From contig WPIO01000036.1 in assembly GCA_009760855.2 (NCBI GenBank), forward strand, positions 2,284,001-2,348,000: 64,000 nt of DNA, given 5' to 3'. This document shows, piece by piece, positions 22,460 through 56,610 of this stretch (positions are counted from its first letter, which is position 1; the number at the start of each line of letters is the position of its first letter). Under the pieces are notes generated by a model. That model did no database searches and was not told the DNA's origin. It saw nothing but the letters and a program-made list of their open reading frames with translations. The translations under genes and the position numbers were made by a program. The stretch comes from Cristatella mucedo (lineage: Eukaryota; Bryozoa; Phylactolaemata; Cristatellidae).

Positions 22460-23330
22460 TCTATGCGGATGACACTAAGATGTATGTTTGCTTTGATCCC
22501 TCCTAACCTTCGAGCACCTCAAATTCTCTCAACTCACTTGCGGCATATATTGATGAATTCCGCACATGGATGACAGCAAATTTTTTTAAACTAAACGATA
22601 ATAAAACTAACTTAGTAGCTACGGGCAAACCCAGTGTGATTCGGAAATTGGAAAGGCTGACGCTCAAAATTGGCTCTGCCAGCATATTTCCAGTTGAATC
22701 AGCTCACAGTCTATGTGTCACAATCCAAAGCGACCTCTCGTTAGACGACCATATCAGCTCCACAGTCAAATCTGCTTATTTTCAGCTTCATAACATTGCT
22801 AAAAGTAGGTCTTTTTTAGATGAGGATACTACATTTAAGTTGGTCCATGCATTCGTGACATCCCGTCTCGACTTCTGCAACTTACTGTTTACTGGCCTAC
22901 CAGCATGTGCGATCAGGCGATTGCAGCTGGTGCAAAACTCTGCAGCTAGGCTTGTCTATCGTGAGCTTCGCAGTTGCCACATTACTCCACTTCTAGCCGA
23001 CCTGCACTGGCTACCAGTCAAGTAATGAATTGACTTCAAGGTTTTGTCGCTCACTTTTAGGTCTCTTCATTCAATGGCTTCAGCCTATCTCTCAGGTATA
23101 CTCCCCCCAACAGGCCAAGTATCGTACCACCCGCTTTTCGGAATCCAACAGTCTTGAAATACCTCGTAATAACCTCAAATCCTTTGGAGACCATGCACTT
23201 AGTTCGTATGCTCCCAAAACTTGGAACTCCCTCCCGACTTGTGTCACAGCATCAGACTTGACCACATTTAAAAGGAACTTAAAAACACCTATTTAGGACA
23301 GCATTTAGTGGGTCCCTGTGATTTGTCCTA
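22460..23330 (+). mobile_element. LINE family A, right half (continuation of 19690-20536)
   Basis: Resumes at YADDTKMYVCFDPS, then the 22570-23025 frame (VESAHSLCVTIQSDLSL, KLVHAFVTSRLDFCN) and the C-terminal YAPKTWNSLPTC region. Ends at about 23330, where unrelated sequence starts. Confidence 0.92.
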
Positions 23331-23540
23331 ATTATTATGTAGCCAGAAATGCGGCTGATCTTGCGGGAAGCCTGATTAGGACGTCTTACGGATTTTGTCT
23401 TTCGGAGGGTGGACCAAGAGAAGAAGAGAACCTAAAGGAAATGACAGAGAATTGGTAACCCGAAGCGTTCTTTGACAGGGATCTCCAATGCAGACTGGTG
23501 GGACGTGTTTTACTATGTCAGTTATGACATTAGCTATCAG
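23331..23540. other. 210-bp segment between two LINE A pieces
   Basis: Not LINE A. A frame reads GSLIRTSYGFCLSEGGPREE. Origin unknown. It carries the left copy of the target duplication TAGCTATCAG. Confidence 0.4.
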
Positions 23541-23782
23541 CTAGTGGGTCCCTGTGATTCGTCCTTGATGTGCTTATGCGTGCTGACACTGTGCATGCTG
23601 CCACTAACCACATTTGCATGCTGACCCTGTGCATATCACCCCTAACCATATTATTCATTTCATTTGTTTTTCAAGCATGATTTTACCATACAATTACATT
23701 TTACTTTACAGCAAATGTAAAGCGCCTAGAGAGAGATTAAGTTCTCTGAGGGCGCTTTATCAAGTGAATTATTATTATTATT
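23541..23782 (+). mobile_element. LINE family A solo 3' end with target-site duplication
   Basis: About 240 bp of 3' UTR, hairpin and ATT tail. Flanked by TAGCTATCAG at 23531-23540 and again at 23782-23791, i.e. a 10-12 bp target-site duplication. Confidence 0.88.
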
Positions 23783-23864
23783 AGCTATCAGGCAATCAGG
23801 TCTATAGGCCGAGTCCAATGGTTAAAACTTGGGCGTCGCAGGTAAGAAGATCTGGGTGCAGTTA

Positions 23865-24240
23865 GCTGCGGACGTCTAGTCGGGATGACACAAATGCACG
23901 GACCAGCTTGGCTACGGTGTCCAAATCAGCTTGAATGCTTGCAACGGCACCGCAGGTGAGCATTGAAGGACTTGACTTCGGAGCTGATGCGGTCTTTTCG
24001 TGAGAATTCACTAGGGTACATAACGTACAGATGTTTCGCGGAAGTATTAAGTCCGCTTGCTTGTCGAGCCAATTGGGATGGTAGGGTGTACCCACTTCTG
24101 AGTAGCGAAACATTTTCCCAATAAATAGTAAGTCGGTTGCACCGCCATTCGATTTGGTTAAGTTTTCTTCTATCCACTGCAAATTTCAGCAATACGTCTT
24201 TCATGGTAGCTGAAAGACGTGGCTGCGCTTTGCGTTTCTC
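23865..24240 (-). mobile_element. Remnant of a third LINE family (C)
   Basis: Minus-strand frames encode MQWIEENLTKSNGGATDLLF and TVAKLVRAFVSSRLDV, which align with the LINE A thumb ([13 protein letters not shown]..., KLVHAFVTSRLDF) but are far diverged. Decayed. Confidence 0.55.
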
Positions 24241-25290
24241 GGAGGAGTCAGAATATGGAGGCTGTAAATGTGGCTCATGAGGTGTGCAACAGTCAAATTA
24301 GTTGTATTCCTTTGCGGATATATTCGCAGCTCCAAGTATTAAGATTAGTCTAGGAAATTCTATCTCTACTGGATAATAATAAGCATCACAAACCTTTCAT
24401 TTTTCTAACAAATCTGTATTTGCCTCTTGACTATTTGAAATTTGAATTCGATTTTTTCTTTCAAGAGCTTAATTTGAACGCTTTCGGCAATTTTGATACG
24501 TTAAATTAAATGTTGAAGCATAGCCTATTTAGCAGCCTTTTTATTAAGTGGCGAAGAGCCTTAGCGGCTGTCACCAACTTGCTGATCTGTTGCAGATTGT
24601 CACCAACTGACATCCACCGGGCAATTAAAGATTCCCGGCTGCATGACTTGAACCCACCTCCTGACTTAAGGTGCGAACACCTTATATTAGCGACGCGTTC
24701 TACTTAAGAATACTGAAGGCAGCGTCGCAGTGGCTGTAAAAGCTTTTGCGCGAGCTACTCCAGCGCTCGCTGAAGTGGCGGAAGTGAAGAGCTGGCGGGA
24801 CGAAATCCGTTTCAGCTTCCAATGCAGCTGCATCAGACGGAAGAGAGTAACTTATTCAAAAGATTCGCTCGCTGCCCTGGGCTCGCTGACCTGCATGTGG
24901 AAAAATCCTTTGTGGCGGACCAGTGCGGCTGTGCTAAAGCAAACGTGGCCGCGGGAGAGCTATAGCATTGGAGTCAGCTCAAAAAAGCATCTCCAGCAGT
25001 CAACTGAGGAGCTTCGTCTTACATCTGCGAGTGATGCCAGCGAGTGACGTCTTTGCGTCAGCGGACGCGTCGACAACTGCCGTGCTCGCGCACGGCGCAG
25101 CAAGGCCGTCCGTTGCCGCCGCACCCGGGCGGCTGGCTCTCGCGATCGTGCGCTCGTCTCGAGCTCGTCACGCAACTGCTCAGCGCCTGTGAGCTCCTCT
25201 TTCTTTCAGGCGAGACCAAGCCTTTCTCTTTTCTCTGGCTGGGCAATTGGGTCAGACCGAGCGTGAGAGGCGCGCGCGAAAAACGCTTTT
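24241..25290. other. Intergenic, nothing recognised
   Basis: AT-rich to about 24510, then mixed composition. A 105-codon plus frame at 24730-25047 has no recognisable domain. Confidence 0.4.
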
Positions 25291-26060
25291 TTCTTGCGAC
25301 AAAGCGTCCAGCGTGGAGAGCTGCTTAAGCGTAGTGAGCTTTATTCTTCCTTTCGCTTAAACTCGGTGCCCTCGCCCGCTCTCTCGGGCTGCCGCTCCGC
25401 CGCTCGCTCTTCCGCTCTCGCTCTTCCCGCCTCCTGGCGGCCGCCGCCGCCGCCGCCGAGCGGCCCGACGCTCGATCGATCCGACGACGGTGGCGACGGC
25501 TCGAGATCGAAAGACGGAAGCTCTGGTTCGAATCCAGAGCTTCGAGTGAGGCTCCGCTTCGCCGCTGGCCGCGGTTTTTCCGCCGCCCCGTGCGAGGCTC
25601 CGGCCGGCGGCGGCGTTCTCGGCAATTCAATCACGAAACTCGCTGAAACGACGAGATCCAGACGGAAGCGTTCGCTGCGCACGCCGACAAAAGCCGGCGA
25701 GAGTGGCTCGACAAAAGAGGCGCGCGAGTGCGCGAGCGGAGGCGGCGATCAGGGCGATGTCGACGACGTGCATATTGCTGCTGCAAAAAGGGAAGCCGTG
25801 GCCAGACCGGATTCTCCGGATGCCCATGGATAACCGCGAGTGCGCAACTCGTCTCCTGTTTATGGCGGCGCCTCGGCGCCTGGCGTAGGACACCATGCAA
25901 AACGGAAGAGCACGGATCAGACGCATCTCTGCTGCAGGGGAAGACGGGGGAGAGAGGGCCGGTCAGCTTCTCCGTCAGGTCAGCTCCTCCACTGTGCCGA
26001 GAGCGTCAAGCGGCGTCAAGAGGTGCCAAGCGGCAAAACTCGTAGCAGACGACGGTAATA
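25291..26060. other. CpG-rich segment with long compositional frames
   Basis: High CpG content and overlapping frames on both strands (up to 179 codons plus, 113 minus), none with recognisable motifs. A 10-bp-stem hairpin with loop TTCGAAT lies at 25517-25543. It could be a CpG island or promoter of an unseen transcript. Confidence 0.35.
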
Positions 26061-26395
26061 GGTCTGACTGCATGGTCGGCGAGTGCTGCCCTCTCCAGCT
26101 CAGAAGGCCTATTGGGCTATGCAGTGTGCCAACTACTCTAAACACGTCGACGCGTTTCCTAATTATTTTGAGAGAAATCCATAGGAGCCCAATGCTGCTT
26201 CGGTGCACGCCCCCCCCCCCCCCCCCCCGCCTGTTCGGGCCCCCACCACCCCACCGCCTGAGATGCCTCGGTGGCGTCTCAGGAAGTATCTGAGTACCTT
26301 CCTTCTGAAACCGCGCAGCTAGTCGCTGCTACGCAGCTCAGGTTTGCAGCAGCGGCGCAGTGAACGATAAGCGTTCTCTAATTGCATGACGTTAA
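26061..26395. other. Intergenic with poly(C) tract
   Basis: C tract at about 26210-26228. Nothing else recognised. Confidence 0.4.
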
Positions 26396-28885
26396 GAGCT
26401 CATGGGTCTTAGCAAAGCGCAAGCTGCTCGCACAAAATCTTGCTGATCGCTTCTTCCGCTTCTCTGTAAGCAAGATAGACAAGATCAGAGAGTCCATCCC
26501 AAAGGTGGCGGAACCCTCTATATAGTCCTGCTCCTCAATTACGTGCAGCACCTCTAATTCTACATTCAAGTTGGCTACGAGTGACCTCATCCTGAAGTTC
26601 ATATCCCAATAAAAAAGACAACTAGTCTTGTAGACCCTATTCCAACCATCCTGCTTCTACGATGCATTGCTCTGCTGCTGCCGCGAATAGCTAGCATCAT
26701 TAATAGGTGCTTCACCTCAGGTCATGTCCCGGCGCCTCTCAAAAAGGCTTTAGTCAGGCCACTACTCAAGAAAGCAACACTAGACCACGAGAACTTGAGC
26801 GACCTTCACCCAGTTTACCGTCTACCGTTCCTATTAAAGACACTAGAACGAGTCGTGACAGACCAGCCGAAATCATATAGTGAAACTTCACGCATTGCTA
26901 GTAATGTCCAGTCTGATTTTACAGCTAATCACTCCACAGAGTAAGCATTGCTTCTTGTGTGCAACGACCTACTGGGCTTTCACTTTTATGCAGGTGACAC
27001 CCAGTTGTACGTATGCTTTGACCCCTCCCAGCTCACCAGCACGTCGTGCTCCATCTGGTATTGCCGCTGCCCTGTTTCTGCGATGCATTGATCTGCTGCT
27101 GCCACGCATAAATAATATTATAAATATTCAATTAGCCTCAGGTCATGTCTCAGCACCTTTCAAAAAGCTTTAGTCAGGCCACAACTCAAGAAAGCGTCAC
27201 TAGACCACGAGAACTCAGGTCACGCCTCAGCACCTTTCAAAAAAGCTGTCATCAGGCCACTACTTAAGAAAGCGACACTAGACCAAGAGAACTTGAGCAA
27301 ATACCGCCCATTCTCCCTTCTACGATTCCTATCAAAGACACTGGAAGGAGTCATAGCAGACCAGCTGAACTCATATGTTGACACTTTGAACCTTGCTAAT
27401 AAGTTCCAATCAAATTTTAGAGCTAATCACTCCAAAGAGTAAGCATTCCATCGAGTGTATAACGACCTTCTTCTGAATGCAGACTTAGGTAGAGTCTCTC
27501 TGCTGGCTTTTCTCAAGCTTTCTGCAGCTTCTTGTACTATCGATCACCAAATCCTTCTCGAGTGCCTCTCGTCTCGCCTGGGCATCGCTGGCACGGCACT
27601 ACGTTGGTTCAGGTCCTATTACAGTGGGAGACTCCAGAGCATAGATGTGCATGGACGAAGATTATTGGATCATTACTATTGAAGTACGCTGTACATCGTG
27701 GTTTTGAGTTTGGTCGGTTCTTTTTGTGGTTTAACATCTTTCTCTCGCTATTACAACTGCGAGGCGCTTGCTATACTTTCACTTGTATGCAGATGACACT
27801 TAGTTGTACCTGTCCATTGATCCCTCTCATATCCAGCTCATCGAACTCCTTCCACTCCGTTGCTGCATGTATTGATCATAGCCGCATTTGGATGGCAGCA
27901 AACTTTCCTAAATTTAATTATTATAAAACCAACTTACTTTTTATGAGAAAACCAAGTGTGATTCAGAAATTGGGATGGGTAGCGCTCAAAATCGGCTCCG
28001 CCAGCATACCTCCTGTTGTATCCGCACTAAATCTAGGTTTCCTGTTCAATAGTAACCGTTCAATAGACGATCGCATCAGCTTTGCAGTCAAGTCTGCCTG
28101 CTTTCAGCTAAATAGCATTGAGCCTTGTTCAGCTAAATAGCATTGTAAATGAATTATTATTGTTAAAATTCGGACTCACTTAGACAGGGATACTGCATCT
28201 TAATTGGTCCATACACTTCTTACGTCTCAACTTCTGTAACTTATTGCTTGCTGATCTAACTACCAATACAATCCGGTGCTTACCATTGGTGCAGAACTCA
28301 ACAGCTAGGCTTGTCTGCCGCGATCGTCGCAGTTGTCACGTCATCACACCTCTGCTTGCCAATCTACACTGGCTCCTAGTCAAGCAGCTCATCGAATCAT
28401 GGTTCTATGTGTCATTCACTTTTTGATCCCTTCATTCTTCGGCTCCGGCCTACCTATCAGACGTATTCCTGCAGCAGGCTAGGCATATTAACTACCGCCT
28501 ATCACATAGTTTATCTCCACCTCGTTTGAACCTCAAATCTTTGGAGATTGTACCTTATATTTGTATGCTCCTAAAGCCTAGAATTCACTCCCGACTGTCG
28601 TCAAGACATCCCCTGACTTGATGACATTTAAAAAGGAGCTAAAAATGGACCTACTTATGACAGCATTTAGTGGGTTCGTCTGATTCGTCCTTTGTGTTCT
28701 TTAGCATCTTGACACTGTGCATGCTGCCACTAACCATATTTGCAGGCTGACTCTGTGCATACTCCCTCTAATCATTATATGCTTGTTGACAGCGAGCATG
28801 TTACCATCAACCCTTCAATCGTGCTTTCTTCAAGCATAAAATTCCCTAAAAAGAAATTCAAGTCCTCTGAGGGCGCTTCATAAAT
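26396..28885 (+). mobile_element. LINE family A-like, old, internally duplicated copy
   Basis: Starts at the ADRFFRFSVSKIDKIRESIP segment and ends with the long 3' UTR and a degenerate hairpin at about 28880. The block with CTCAGGTCATGTC ... CAAAAA occurs three times (about 26715, 27139, 27217), and an RT palm piece (GFHFYAGDTQLYV) at 26975 is out of order. Many stops. Confidence 0.8.
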
Positions 28886-29500
28886 GTATTACTATGATTA
28901 TTCTTAAAAAGACCATGTCCCAGGTTCGAGCCTAGCAACAGGCAATCCGCTATTAGCCACCGCAAAGTGCAGTGACGGCCACCGAAGCTTCTCTGTCGCA
29001 ATAGAAAATAAGGCTGCTGAACCAGCTGACCATTGCTCTCTCTCCCGCTTAGAAATGCGCTAGCCATAGGCAAGCTTGGTCTCTCGCAAAGAACAAGGAA
29101 AACCTGCCTATAGAGATCTGCTCGGCCAGCGTACATTAAACGCGTGTTGTTCTTTATCAACTCAGGTTTGCTGTAATTATGCAGGTTTTTATCGCTGCTA
29201 GTTAATATGCTCCGATTCAGACCTGCACGCATTGACCTTGAATTCTCAAGAGAACTACATGACCTGTGGTTTTACAGCCCTCCTCAGACGACGCTGGACA
29301 AGGGTATTTGCATTGCCACATGCATGCTCCTCCACTTCCATTTCGGCCAGCTGCTACCTCGGTTCTTTAGCCGACCTCGCTCGAGTCGTCTACTCGACAA
29401 TGCGCGCAGCAGGCTCCTCCGACCGGATATCCGTCTCGGCTCAGCAGTGCAGCAGCGAGGAATGCGCTAGAATGGAGGGCGTTGCCAGAGGCCTAAGATT
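28886..29500. other. Intergenic, nothing recognised
   Basis: Only short frames on both strands. No repeat family recognised. Confidence 0.4.
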
Positions 29501-29700
29501 CTCTTCCTCTTTCTCTCTATCTCTCTCGCTCTATCTCGAGAGAGAGAAGCTCTCTCTCTCTCTCTCTCTTCCTCTCTCTCCATCTTTCTCGATCTCTCTC
29601 TATTTATCTAGCTATCTATCTATTTATCTATCAACCTATGTCTATCTATGTATCTATCTAATTATCTATCTATCCATCCGTAGGTCTGTCGGTCTGTCTG
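29501..29700. repeat. (CT)n then (TATC)n microsatellites
   Basis: CT repeats with a GA inversion (CTCGAGAGAGAG) at about 29535-29555, then TATC/TATT units to about 29675. Confidence 0.9.
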
Positions 29701-30946
29701 TTTACACTCACAGTCAAAAACAATTTTCGCTGGCCTAGAAGTGTGCTCAGGGTCGCTATCTACCTGCCAAATGTAACGACCCCCAAGCGGAGCATTTGAA
29801 ATTTAAACTTCAACCTGCTTAACCAAAGAGAGCTTGAGCGAAGTACTTTTTTTTGACGAATCCTTGCTCGATGCTTATGCAGCGGCCCAGCTGCGGCCAT
29901 TTGATTTGAACCCCACGATACGACTATGGGAGCGATATTGCCAGCCTGCTGAGGCGAGTGTTCGGCCGCTACACGAGTAGCCGATCGTTTCTGCAATAAT
30001 ACTCTGTCTGACTGTAATGTGCTATAGCAGAACAGACAACGCAAAACCATGTGACCTTAATGCCTGGCGTGACAAAGAAGGGCATACAAAGTATGAGGAT
30101 GAACAACCCGCCCACCCTTCCTTTCTTTCTCTCTCACTACTACTCTCATCCGGTCATGTCTCTAGCTTAATCTCACTCCTCATGCACTCTCTTTTTCTCC
30201 TCTCCTCCTTTTTCTCTCTGCCTTCACTTTCTCTTCCTCGCCTCTGTCTCTCTTCCTCTCTACCAATCTCTCTCACTCTCTGCTCTATGCACGCTAAAGG
30301 ATATGGAACGAAGGATGACTGCAAACAGAATAGAAAGTCTCATGAAGGATAACTGCAATTAGAGTCAGGATGTGAGGCAAAGAGCGGGTGCACTGTTGCT
30401 TAGACAAAAGAGCCGAAAAGGACGGTCAGACAAACTTCCAGCAAGACAGACTGAAGACCGAACGGGTTCTCACTATGAGAATGTGTTCCATCGAATCGGC
30501 GTGCCGGCCTAGCCCATTGGGGTCCTGCGACGTCGTCTGGTCGGCCTCTTTTGCTCGACTCGCGGCGGTAGTGGGAGCGAGTCATTCACCACCTCTAACG
30601 CTGGCTGTGGCTTCTATTCAAGGCGCTGCTGCGTAGCTGGGCGAGCTGCAATAGCCCACGTCGTCGCTCGCGGCTCGGCCGCTGCGAACATGCGAACGGC
30701 TCAGCTGTCGCCCATCGCTCAATGACCTAGACCTCTTGGCGGGTCTAGGTCATTAAGCACACGACACGCGCGTCCTCGAGCGTCGCCCACTGGTGCGGCC
30801 ACCGCACTACTGCACCCGTCGCACCGTTGCGTCATGCGACATCTGCTTCCCTCTCATTCGATCCAGCGGGCACCCGTTGACCGCCTGCAGCATTTCAAGG
30901 CGAGAAGCACGCTTCGCGTCGCCTCCGCCACAGGCAGAGCGCTGCT
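29701..30946. other. Intergenic; pyrimidine-rich tract and a perfect hairpin
   Basis: Pyrimidine-rich at 30110-30290, CpG-rich at 30600-30940. A perfect 13-bp stem with 8-nt loop lies at 30721-30754. No gene recognised. Confidence 0.45.
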
Positions 30947-33900
30947 ATGTAATGTAATGTAATTTAATGTATCTCCGTCAGTAACTCCACAAAGTCATAA
31001 AGACCATGTGGGCGTTACGCAGGAGAGTTTTGTATAGCACACTCACAGCCTAAGCGGCTTTCGGTACGCATTCGGCGGCCAACAGACTTCGTCTCACGCA
31101 ACAAAGAGAAAGTGGGAAGCATAGCAGAGTTAGGAGAGCAGTTTAGGTTGTGAGTAGCATAGAAGTAGCAGTTCAGGACCGCTGAAAAAGATGTGCCATA
31201 ATCGGCAGATGGAGAGTAGATGTCTTTGCATAGGAATTGTGGAAGCGAGTTCCACAGTCTAGGACCTGCAGAGCTAAAGCTTCTGTCGCCAACTGTCTTT
31301 AAGCGGAGGAATGGGACGGCTAATTTATTGTCCACACAGGACCTGAGGGCGCGAACAGGCTGAAACTTATGCAGCAGTTCAGATAGGTTTGAAAGAGCCA
31401 AGCTGTGGCGGGCCTTGTGGGTCAGCGTAAGAACTTTGCTCTGTATCCTTTGCTCAACCGGCAACCATTCTAGCTCTTTCAGCAAAGGAGACACGTGCTC
31501 AAACCACTGGGACTTGAAGACCAGCCTTGCAGCCATATTCATAGTCCGCTGTAGTGGCATAATAGCTTTCTTTGGTAGCCCAGCCAAAAGGGAATTACAA
31601 TAATCAAGCCAAGACAGAACTAAAGAGCTAGTTAAATTTTTAACAGGCCACTGTGGGAGACAGCTTCTAATCTTGGATAGGGATCGTATGTGATGGCTAG
31701 CTGTAGAGGCAGTCTTCTAAATGAAGCTTTTGAAATTGAGGCAGCTGTCGAACACGACACCTAGATTACGAGCACGCGGTGAAGGTCGCACAATAGCATC
31801 GCCAATTAGAACGCAAAGCCTTTTAATCCAGCCACACGCTTAGGGTGTCCTATGAGAAGCAGTTCGGTTTTATCGTCATTTAATTTCAGGAAGTTTTCCG
31901 ACATCCAGGATCGAATATCGGCAAGGCAAGCATTCAGTTTCTCAGTTGCTGCAGCAGATTCCGACGGTTTAAATGACAAATACAACCGAGTATCGTCAGC
32001 ATAGAAGTGATATTATATTCCATGGGCCTTAATCACTTTTCCCAGAGGTTGCGTATAAATGGAGTACAGCAAGGGACCAAGTACAGACCCTTGAGGGACT
32101 CCACAGGTGACCCTTCTCATGTCTGAGACCTGACCCCCACACGACACGTATTGAATACGATCAGACAAGTGTGATTTAAACCACGCCAGTGCTTCGCTGC
32201 CAGACCGATCGTTGTTTTCAGTCGTTCAAGCAGAACTTCGTGATAAATGGTGTCGAAGGCAGCAGACAGATCTAGCAGAGCTAGGGCAGTGACATTCCCG
32301 TCGTCGTTGCCACGTAGAATGTCAATGTTAACACGGAGGAGAGCAGTTTCGGTAGAGTGCTGCCTCTTGAAACCTGATTGAAATGTTTCTGACATTCCAT
32401 TATTTTCAAGATGTTCAACTAGCTGCTTAGCAACAATTTTTTCTAGAATCTTTGATAAGAACGGAAGCAGGGAAACTGGGCGATAGTTTGTTAGGACCTC
32501 TGTGTCTAATCCAGGCTTTTTAAGAATAGGTCTAACGATTGCCGATTTGAAGGACTTGGGGACGACCCCTTTTCCCAAAGAAGCATTAAAAATCTTGGTT
32601 ATGGCAGGGCTAAGTTGGTTTGCAAGTGAAGTCCATAGAGATGAAGGTATAGGGTCTTCAGGAGACGAGCTCTTTTTGCTAGACCTTATTAAGGCAGCCA
32701 CATCACAGGCAGAAACATCAGAGAATTTTTTAAGATAGGTCACAGGTTGAGGAACGGCGATTGCTTTGGTCAGAGGGGGCTTAATGGAGGCACGAATGTG
32801 CTCAATTTTTTCATTAAAGAAGGCTGAAAACTTTTCGGCTGAGCCCTTAATATCTGGGGAGTCAGACCTCACAGCATTGGCCAGTAAATGGTTTACTGTC
32901 TTAAAAATCTGTTTAGTGTCCGACTGGCAGGAATTCAGTTTTCTAATGAAAAAAGAAGCCCTGGTTTTTTATGCTTTCGGGTGTAAACTCGAAGGAAGTC
33001 TTCAAAATTGACTAGGTCTGCCTCAGACCCCGATTTCTTGAAACGACGTTCCAGCCTGCGCTTAACACGGCGCATCTTAAGGAGTTTTTTGTAAATTGAA
33101 GGGAATCTCGACGACTTTGAACACGGATAGAGCGAACGGGAGCATGCTTGTCAAGAGCACTCCTGAGTGTCATGTTCATCGCATCAGTGAGGGTATCGAG
33201 GCTGCCGGTCGAGTGTGAATGCAGATCAAGAAGGCCTGCATCACAAACAGATTTCAAAAACTTGTCCATGTCAATGCTTTGTATGTTACGTCGTTTGGCA
33301 AATTCGACATTGCCCTGCACGTACGAGGGAGCAGGAACAGTAAGCGAGACCGAACAATGACCGAACAATGATCTGAGAGGGTCAGTGGGCACACCACAAA
33401 GTCAGTGGGCAGGACATCCTTAGTGATCACGAGATCTAGAATGTGGCCACCGACGTGGGTGGCATGATTAACGTGTTGGGCCAAACCAAGATTCTCCAGA
33501 CAGTCAAGAAATGAGCGGACCTGGCTGTTGCTAGGGTTGTCAACGTGAATATTGAAGTCTCCTACAATCAGTAGCGGCCTGTCACACGCAAATATTTTAG
33601 CGAGGAACTCTGAAAACTCCTCTATAAACAAGTTTAGACAGCCAGAAGGAGGCCGGTATATCGCAACGGTGAGAGGCATTTTCTTTGATGAAGACCTGAT
33701 GGCAACCGATTCAAACGATGACCCATGCGAGAAACTGCACATTCTATAGCCAAACGATTCGCGAACAACAATTGTAACCCCGCCACAAACCTTGTCAGAA
33801 CGCATGGACTGATAGAATGAGAACCCGGGTGGGGTGGTCTCGGAAATACAGCTACTGGAACAAGGCGTCATCCAGGTTTCGGTAAGCAGAAATGCATCTA

Positions 33901-34400
33901 GCTTCTCCTGGACCACCTGATCGCGGATATGTAACCCCTTGGTTTTTAGCGAGCGGACATTTAGTAGGCGGAATTTAAGAGGCTGTCCAACAACTGGGCG
34001 ACGGCGATGAAGTGGCTCGTATTCTCTACCGTTTGCGTCCGGCCCGGCGGACGCTGGCTCTTCGAATTTGAATTGGACCTTGGTAACGGCCGTGGGACGA
34101 CGTTTTACAAGGTGCTGGGCTACAGCGGGTGGGCTACTACCGCAACAAGTACTATTTAGCGCTTTAAACGTACGAGTCGTAGGTTTGATAGCCGAGCTGT
34201 TGATGGGGCGAACGCAGGATGCAGGTAGGTTCTCACTGACCCGCCGGAGAAGGCCCGCCGGTAGGTATCGACTAATGGCGACATCGCATCTTATGCTAAG
34301 CAGGTCCTGTTTTGTGTAGCATATCCGAGGACAGCTCATAAATAGTCACAGCGAAGATAGCAGCGGAATACCCGAAGGTATTACAGAGAAATCAAGTAAA
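30947..34400 (-). mobile_element. LINE family B, near full-length (APE + RT)
   Basis: Endonuclease frame 34339-33254 shows LLNVRSLKTKG, LLTETWM (catalytic Glu), YRPPSG, LIVGDFNIHVDN (Asp/Asn) and SDHCSV (His). A linker frame at 33392-33012 follows, then RT 32872-32117 (NYRPVSLLPFLSKILEKIV, LDLSAAFDTI), and beyond a frameshift near 32190 the GVPQGS and YADD boxes (about 31992-32003). A TAG stop at 31717-31719, a TAA just before YADD, then the C-terminal domain, 3' UTR and GTAAT-unit tail. About 3.4 kb. The 5' boundary is uncertain, about 34340-34440. Not autonomous now. Confidence 0.92.
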
Positions 34401-34495
34401 GGTCCACACCAAGCTAGCAGTCGCCCGAGGCCGCTCTTTAGCGCGGGGAGGAATGCTGGATCAGATGTGCGGTCGCTGTCAAACCTCCGTGGTGG

Positions 34496-56610
<22,115 letters not shown>

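Noticed and set aside
24730-25047. Plus-strand frame starting AVKAFARATPAL, resembling the ODC PLP-lysine exon
   Set aside because: Similarity stops after AVK. No FDCASK follows, the strand is opposite and splice junctions do not fit.
25517-25543. Hairpin with loop TTCGAAT like a tRNA T arm
   Set aside because: No matching acceptor, D or anticodon arms at the required distances upstream.
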